The notes beneath the pieces were generated by a model. It was given only the letters and a program-made list of their open reading frames with translations, was not told where the DNA came from and did no database searches. Source: Bacillota bacterium (GTDB taxonomy: Bacteria > Bacillota > Bacilli > Bacillales_B > DSM-18226). Taken from it: DNA of 10,224 bases. This document shows positions 6,176-10,224 of the stretch, in pieces (positions within the stretch are counted from its first letter, which is position 1; each line of letters starts with the position of its first letter). The stretch lies in assembly GCA_021821235.1 (NCBI GenBank), contig JAKACS010000063.1, positions 1-10,224 of the forward strand. The letters are read 5' to 3'. The translations under genes were made by a program, and so were the position numbers.

Positions 6176-8773
6176 ATGGCTCATTATACGCCGATGATAC
6201 AACAATACTTAAAGGTAAAGGCAGAGCATCAGGATGCCTTTTTATTTTTTCGCTTAGGCGATTTTTATGAAATGTTTTTTGAAGATGCATTAAACGCATC
6301 ACAAGAGCTTGAGATTACGTTGACGAGCCGGGAAGGCGGCGGGGATGAGAAAATTCCAATGTGCGGAGTTCCCTATCATTCTGCGCAAAGTTATATTGAG
6401 CAATTAATTGAAAAAGGCTACAAAGTGGCCATTTGCGAACAAACAGAAGATCCGAAACAGGCTAAAGGGGTAGTGAGACGCGAAGTTGTTCAGTTGATCA
6501 CGCCTGGAACCTTAATGGAAGGACGGGGGCTAAACGATAAAGAAAACAACTACATTGCCTCAGTTACCCAATTTGCGGATCGTACGTTCGGACTTGCCTA
6601 TAGCGATCTCTCGACGGGCGAAAGCAAGGTAACGCTTTTGTCAAACCAATTTGACGAAGTGCTGAATGAATTGTCAGTATTAGGTGCAAAAGAAGTTGTG
6701 ATTCCAAGCAGTTTTAACGCTGATTTGCAAAAACAAATGCGCGAGCGATCCGCAATCACTTTATCGTTTGAGGATAACGATGGAACCGACGAATCCTTCA
6801 GCAGTCTTTTGCTCGACTTAACACAAAACAAATTAAAGCAGACAGCAGCGAGATTGTTTCACTATTTATACCGGACGCAAAAGAGGAGCCTTGATCATTT
6901 GCAGCCGGTTTCCACATACCAAATCCAACAGTATTTGAAAATTGATTACTTTTCAAAACGAAACCTAGAGTTGACGGAAACCATTCGTTCCAAAGGGAAA
7001 AAAGGTTCGTTGCTTTGGCTGCTTGACGGGACAATGACGGCAATGGGCGGCCGGATGCTCAAGCAGTGGATCGATCGACCGCTTATCGATAAGCTTGAAA
7101 TCATTCGCCGGCAAAATTTGGTGGATACCTTAATCCAACATTATTTCGAACGACAGGATCTTCGTGAGAAATTGATGGAAGTCTATGATTTGGAACGTCT
7201 TGCCGGACGCGTGGCATTTGGCAATATCAACGCCCGCGATTTGGTGCAGCTTAAGCGTTCTTTAACGCAAATCCCATTTTTAAAAGAAATCGTTTGCCAG
7301 TTTGAAACGGAAGAAGCAGCGGAACTCGCAGAGCAATTGGATCCGGTAAAAGAAGTTACCGATTTATTGGAGCAGGCAATTGTCGATAACCCGCCACTAT
7401 CATTAAAAGAAGGCAATATGATTCGTGACGGCTATAATGAACAGCTCGATCAATACCGCGATGCAAGCCGCAATGGCAAGACATGGATCGCCCAGCTTGA
7501 ACAAAAAGAGCGTGAAAAAACGGGCATCAAATCACTGAAGGTGGGCTACAATCGGGTGTTTGGCTATTATATCGAGGTGACGCGAGCCAATTTGCATCTA
7601 TTGCAAGAAGGACAATATGAACGAAAACAAACTTTAACAAACGCAGAACGGTTTGTTACTCCGGAATTAAAGGAAAAAGAGGCATTAATTTTACAAGCAG
7701 AGGAAAAAATTGGCGAGCTTGAGTATGAACTGTTTACCGACATTCGTGAGACAGTAAAAGAATATATTCCAAGACTACAAGCTTTAGCGAAAAATGTGAG
7801 CACGCTTGATGTGCTGCAGTGCTTTGCCCAAGTGAGCGAAGAACGGCGCTTTGTAAAACCGCAATTTTCCGATGAACGCCGTATTGTCATAAAAGATGGC
7901 CGCCATCCGGTTGTTGAAAAAGTGCTGAATTCCCAGGAGTATGTTCCAAATGACTGTTATATGGACAGTGAGAGAGAAGTTTTATTAATCACCGGACCGA
8001 ATATGTCAGGGAAAAGCACCTATATGCGCCAGATTGCTTTAATTGCGATACTCGCTCAAATTGGCTGCTATGTTCCGGCATCTGAAGCGACCTTGCCGAT
8101 TTTTGACCAGGTATTTACCCGAATTGGCGCAGCGGATGATTTAATTTCCGGACAAAGTACGTTCATGGTCGAAATGCTTGAGGCAAAAAATGCAATCGCA
8201 AATGCAACGCAAAACAGCTTGATTTTATTTGATGAAATTGGCCGTGGGACATCAACCTATGATGGAATGGCTTTAGCCCAGGCGATGATTGAATATATTC
8301 ATGACCGCATCGGTGCGAAAACCTTGTTTTCAACCCATTACCATGAACTGACGGTTTTGGAAGAGAGTTTGCACAAATTGAAGAATGTTCATGTCAGTGC
8401 CGTTGAGCACAATGGCAAAGTGGTTTTTCTTCATAAAATTAAGGAAGGCCCTGCGGATAAAAGCTATGGAATTCATGTGGCACAATTAGCCGAGCTGCCG
8501 AAAGAATTAATTGCCCGCGCAGCGGAAATTTTACAACAATTAGAAGCGGAGCCGCTGCCGCAACCGTCAACAGCTACCATCAAAGAAGAATACCATGAAC
8601 CATCCGGTCAGCTATCGTTTTTCGATGAACCGAAGGAAAAAGAACAGTCCCATACACCGTCGGCAAAAGAAAAACGCGTTTTGGAACAACTGAAAAAGCT
8701 GGAAATTTTAGATATGACACCACTTCAAGCGATGAATACATTGTACGAGCTGCATAAAAAAGTAAAAAGCTAG
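6176..8773 (+). CDS. mutS: DNA mismatch repair protein MutS
   Basis: An 865-residue MutS (B. subtilis MutS is about 858) that recognises mismatches and small loops in newly replicated DNA and recruits MutL. The N-terminal mismatch-recognition domain carries the Phe-X-Glu motif as F30-Y31-E32. Connector, lever and clamp domains follow. The C-terminal ABC-type ATPase has Walker [10 protein letters not shown] at 607-615, Walker B ILFDE with D686-E687, then [10 protein letters not shown] and the switch STHYHEL around H721. Near the end, QLSFF (812-816) resembles the motif by which B. subtilis MutS binds the replication clamp. A helical tail (about 830-865) probably mediates oligomerisation. The ATG at 6176 was chosen because of the GGAGG site and agreement with MutS N-termini ([12 protein letters not shown]). 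The gene is intact and coupled to mutL. Confidence 0.98.
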   Translation: MAHYTPMIQQYLKVKAEHQDAFLFFRLGDFYEMFFEDALNASQELEITLTSREGGGDEKIPMCGVPYHSAQSYIEQLIEKGYKVAICEQTEDPKQAKGVVRREVVQLITPGTLMEGRGLNDKENNYIASVTQFADRTFGLAYSDLSTGESKVTLLSNQFDEVLNELSVLGAKEVVIPSSFNADLQKQMRERSAITLSFEDNDGTDESFSSLLLDLTQNKLKQTAARLFHYLYRTQKRSLDHLQPVSTYQIQQYLKIDYFSKRNLELTETIRSKGKKGSLLWLLDGTMTAMGGRMLKQWIDRPLIDKLEIIRRQNLVDTLIQHYFERQDLREKLMEVYDLERLAGRVAFGNINARDLVQLKRSLTQIPFLKEIVCQFETEEAAELAEQLDPVKEVTDLLEQAIVDNPPLSLKEGNMIRDGYNEQLDQYRDASRNGKTWIAQLEQKEREKTGIKSLKVGYNRVFGYYIEVTRANLHLLQEGQYERKQTLTNAERFVTPELKEKEALILQAEEKIGELEYELFTDIRETVKEYIPRLQALAKNVSTLDVLQCFAQVSEERRFVKPQFSDERRIVIKDGRHPVVEKVLNSQEYVPNDCYMDSEREVLLITGPNMSGKSTYMRQIALIAILAQIGCYVPASEATLPIFDQVFTRIGAADDLISGQSTFMVEMLEAKNAIANATQNSLILFDEIGRGTSTYDGMALAQAMIEYIHDRIGAKTLFSTHYHELTVLEESLHKLKNVHVSAVEHNGKVVFLHKIKEGPADKSYGIHVAQLAELPKELIARAAEILQQLEAEPLPQPSTATIKEEYHEPSGQLSFFDEPKEKEQSHTPSAKEKRVLEQLKKLEILDMTPLQAMNTLYELHKKVKS

Positions 8774-8779
8774 GAGGTG
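8773..8779 (+). promoter_or_regulatory. mutL ribosome binding site overlapping the mutS stop
   Basis: GGAGGTG begins with the last base of the mutS TAG stop (8771-8773) and sits 6 bases before the mutL GTG at 8786. Ribosomes ending mutS can re-initiate on mutL, which supports translational coupling of the two repair proteins. Confidence 0.85.
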
Positions 8780-8785
8780 TAGACG

Positions 8786-10224
8786 GTGGGAAAAATCATT
8801 CAGCTTGACGATGCTTTATCGAACAAAATTGCCGCAGGGGAAGTAGTCGAGCGCCCTGCCTCCGTTGTTAAAGAGCTCGTTGAAAATTCGATCGATGCAG
8901 GCAGCACAGTTATTGAAATTGAAGTAGAAGAAGCGGGCCTTGCAAAAATCCGGATCACCGACAATGGAGCTGGAATCGAAGAAGACGATGTTTTAAAGGC
9001 GTTCCAGCGCCATGCGACGAGCAAAATCAAGGATGAGACCGATTTGTTTCGCATTCGGACGCTTGGCTTCCGCGGTGAAGCTCTGCCAAGTATTGCCTCT
9101 GTTTCAAGGCTTGAAATGAAGACATCAACCGGTGAAAGTGCAGGAAATTTGGTTGTCATTGAGGGCGGAAACGTAATCACGTTTGAAAAAACTTCAAGTA
9201 GAAGAGGAACGGATATAACGGTCACGGATTTATTTTTTAACACACCTGCACGCTTAAAGTATATGAAGACGATTCATACCGAATTAGGGAATATAACGGA
9301 TGTGGTAAACCGTCTTGCACTTTCGCATCCTGAAGTTGCCTTTCGTCTGGTTCATAATGAACGCAAACTGCTGCAGACAAATGGAAACGGCGATGTTCGT
9401 CAAGTGCTTGCGGCCATTTACGGCTTTGGCATTGCAAAGCAGCTCGTTCCGATCAAAGGAGAGTCGCTTGATTTTACGATAAGCGGCTATGCCTCCATGC
9501 CCGAAGTAACGCGAGCATCCAGGAATTATATATCAACGATGATCAATGGCCGGTTTATCAAAAATTACCCGCTTGTTAAAGCGATTCAGGAAGGGTATCA
9601 TACGCTTCTGCCAATTGGGCGATTCCCACTTGTTCTTCTCAATATCCAAATGGATCCGCTGCTCGTCGATGTCAATGTGCATCCAGCGAAAATGGAAGTC
9701 CGAATCAGTAAAGAAGCCGAGCTAAACGAACTTGTCAGCAAGACGATCCAGGACACATTTAAAAAGAAAGAATTGATTCCGACCGGCTTTGCACCGGTGA
9801 AAAAAGAACAACCAAAAACAGAACAGACATCCATGGTGCTGGACGAACTATCGTATCGCGAAACGGAAATTCCTTCACAAAATTTACCGGATTTTCCGGA
9901 AGAAGTGCTGGAATCACGACCAAAACTGGAGCCGGAGAAGAAGACTCCCGTTTTGAAAGAATTACCCGAAGATGTTAAAGATGTGGCAATGATGGAGTAC
10001 GCCTCCTTTGAGCCAGAGTTTGTTTTTGTTTCAAATGCTGAAAATGATACCGAAGCGGAAGACCTTGCTTTCGTTGAGACCGAATCAGTAAAGACAGGCA
10101 GCAGGGTACCGCCGCTTTATCCAATTGGTCAAATGCACGGAACCTATATTTTTGCCCAAAATGAAAGAGGGTTATACATCATTGATCAGCATGCTGCACA
10201 GGAACGGATTAAGTACGAATATTT
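8786..10224 (+). CDS. mutL: DNA mismatch repair endonuclease MutL (3' end outside window)
   Basis: The first 479 residues of MutL, cut by the window edge (B. subtilis MutL has about 627). MutL couples mismatch recognition by MutS to strand incision. The N-terminal GHKL ATPase has [20 protein letters not shown] with E30 and N34 as probable catalytic and metal ligands, DNGAGI from D59, and GFRGEAL at 94-100. A low-complexity acidic and proline-rich linker spans about 330-445. The C-terminal domain begins with [18 protein letters not shown] and includes DQHA at 467-470 with E473 and E478, matching the metal-binding DQHAX2EX4E motif. MutL is therefore of the nicking type found in bacteria without MutH. 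The GTG start is fixed by the GGAGGTG site at the mutS stop. The reading frame is open to the end, with no frameshift seen. Confidence 0.97.
   Translation, partial: MGKIIQLDDALSNKIAAGEVVERPASVVKELVENSIDAGSTVIEIEVEEAGLAKIRITDNGAGIEEDDVLKAFQRHATSKIKDETDLFRIRTLGFRGEALPSIASVSRLEMKTSTGESAGNLVVIEGGNVITFEKTSSRRGTDITVTDLFFNTPARLKYMKTIHTELGNITDVVNRLALSHPEVAFRLVHNERKLLQTNGNGDVRQVLAAIYGFGIAKQLVPIKGESLDFTISGYASMPEVTRASRNYISTMINGRFIKNYPLVKAIQEGYHTLLPIGRFPLVLLNIQMDPLLVDVNVHPAKMEVRISKEAELNELVSKTIQDTFKKKELIPTGFAPVKKEQPKTEQTSMVLDELSYRETEIPSQNLPDFPEEVLESRPKLEPEKKTPVLKELPEDVKDVAMMEYASFEPEFVFVSNAENDTEAEDLAFVETESVKTGSRVPPLYPIGQMHGTYIFAQNERGLYIIDQHAAQERIKYEY

Noticed and set aside
8800..9243. Minus-strand open frame of 147 residues inside mutL
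   Set aside because: It is the shadow of the conserved MutL ATPase domain, serine-rich because of the reverse reading, with no start signals.
1..10224. CRISPR array, insertion sequence, prophage or defence cluster
   Set aside because: No regularly spaced repeats, transposase-like or integrase-like reading frame, or terminal inverted repeats were seen. All genes are conserved housekeeping, sporulation or wall functions.

Overview
The window is ordinary chromosomal DNA of an endospore-forming member of the Bacillaceae. I base this on protein-level resemblance, recalled from memory, to Bacillus subtilis SpoVK, MreBH, Hfq, MiaA, MutS and MutL, on sigma-A-type promoters, and on strong Shine-Dalgarno sequences. 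Base composition looks moderate to slightly AT-rich. I see no mobile element, prophage, CRISPR array, toxin cluster or defence system, and no convincing previously undescribed system.

Left half, minus strand (4353 down to 1): miaA and hfq are 27 bases apart and end in a good intrinsic terminator. Next comes spoVK, with its own terminator overlapping the stop codon. Then come hflX and the 5' part of ynbB, 14 bases apart and probably cotranscribed. miaA modifies tRNA, hfq binds RNA, hflX is a ribosome-associated GTPase, spoVK is a sporulation AAA+ ATPase, and ynbB is a PLP-dependent enzyme of uncertain substrate.

Centre (4354-6175): a divergent intergenic region of about 266 bases precedes mreBH on the plus strand, which has a terminator of its own. 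A tRNA-Arg(CCU) gene on the minus strand follows, with a near-consensus promoter and an intrinsic terminator. Upstream of mreBH, three hexamers at 11-base spacing resemble PhoP/WalR-type response-regulator boxes; this is the most interesting regulatory signal here.

Right half, plus strand (6176 to the end): mutS and mutL form a mismatch-repair operon. The mutL ribosome binding site overlaps the mutS stop codon, so translational coupling is likely. mutL runs off the window inside its endonuclease domain, just after the metal-binding DQHA motif.

In B. subtilis, from memory, mutS-mutL and miaA-hfq...spoVK-hflX-ynbB lie in the same orientation, and mreBH is elsewhere. Here the two blocks are divergent, with mreBH and a tRNA gene between them, which suggests a lineage-specific rearrangement. 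Several starts are non-ATG and were decided from ribosome binding sites; alternatives are given in the entries. No gene-free stretch exceeds 300 bases.
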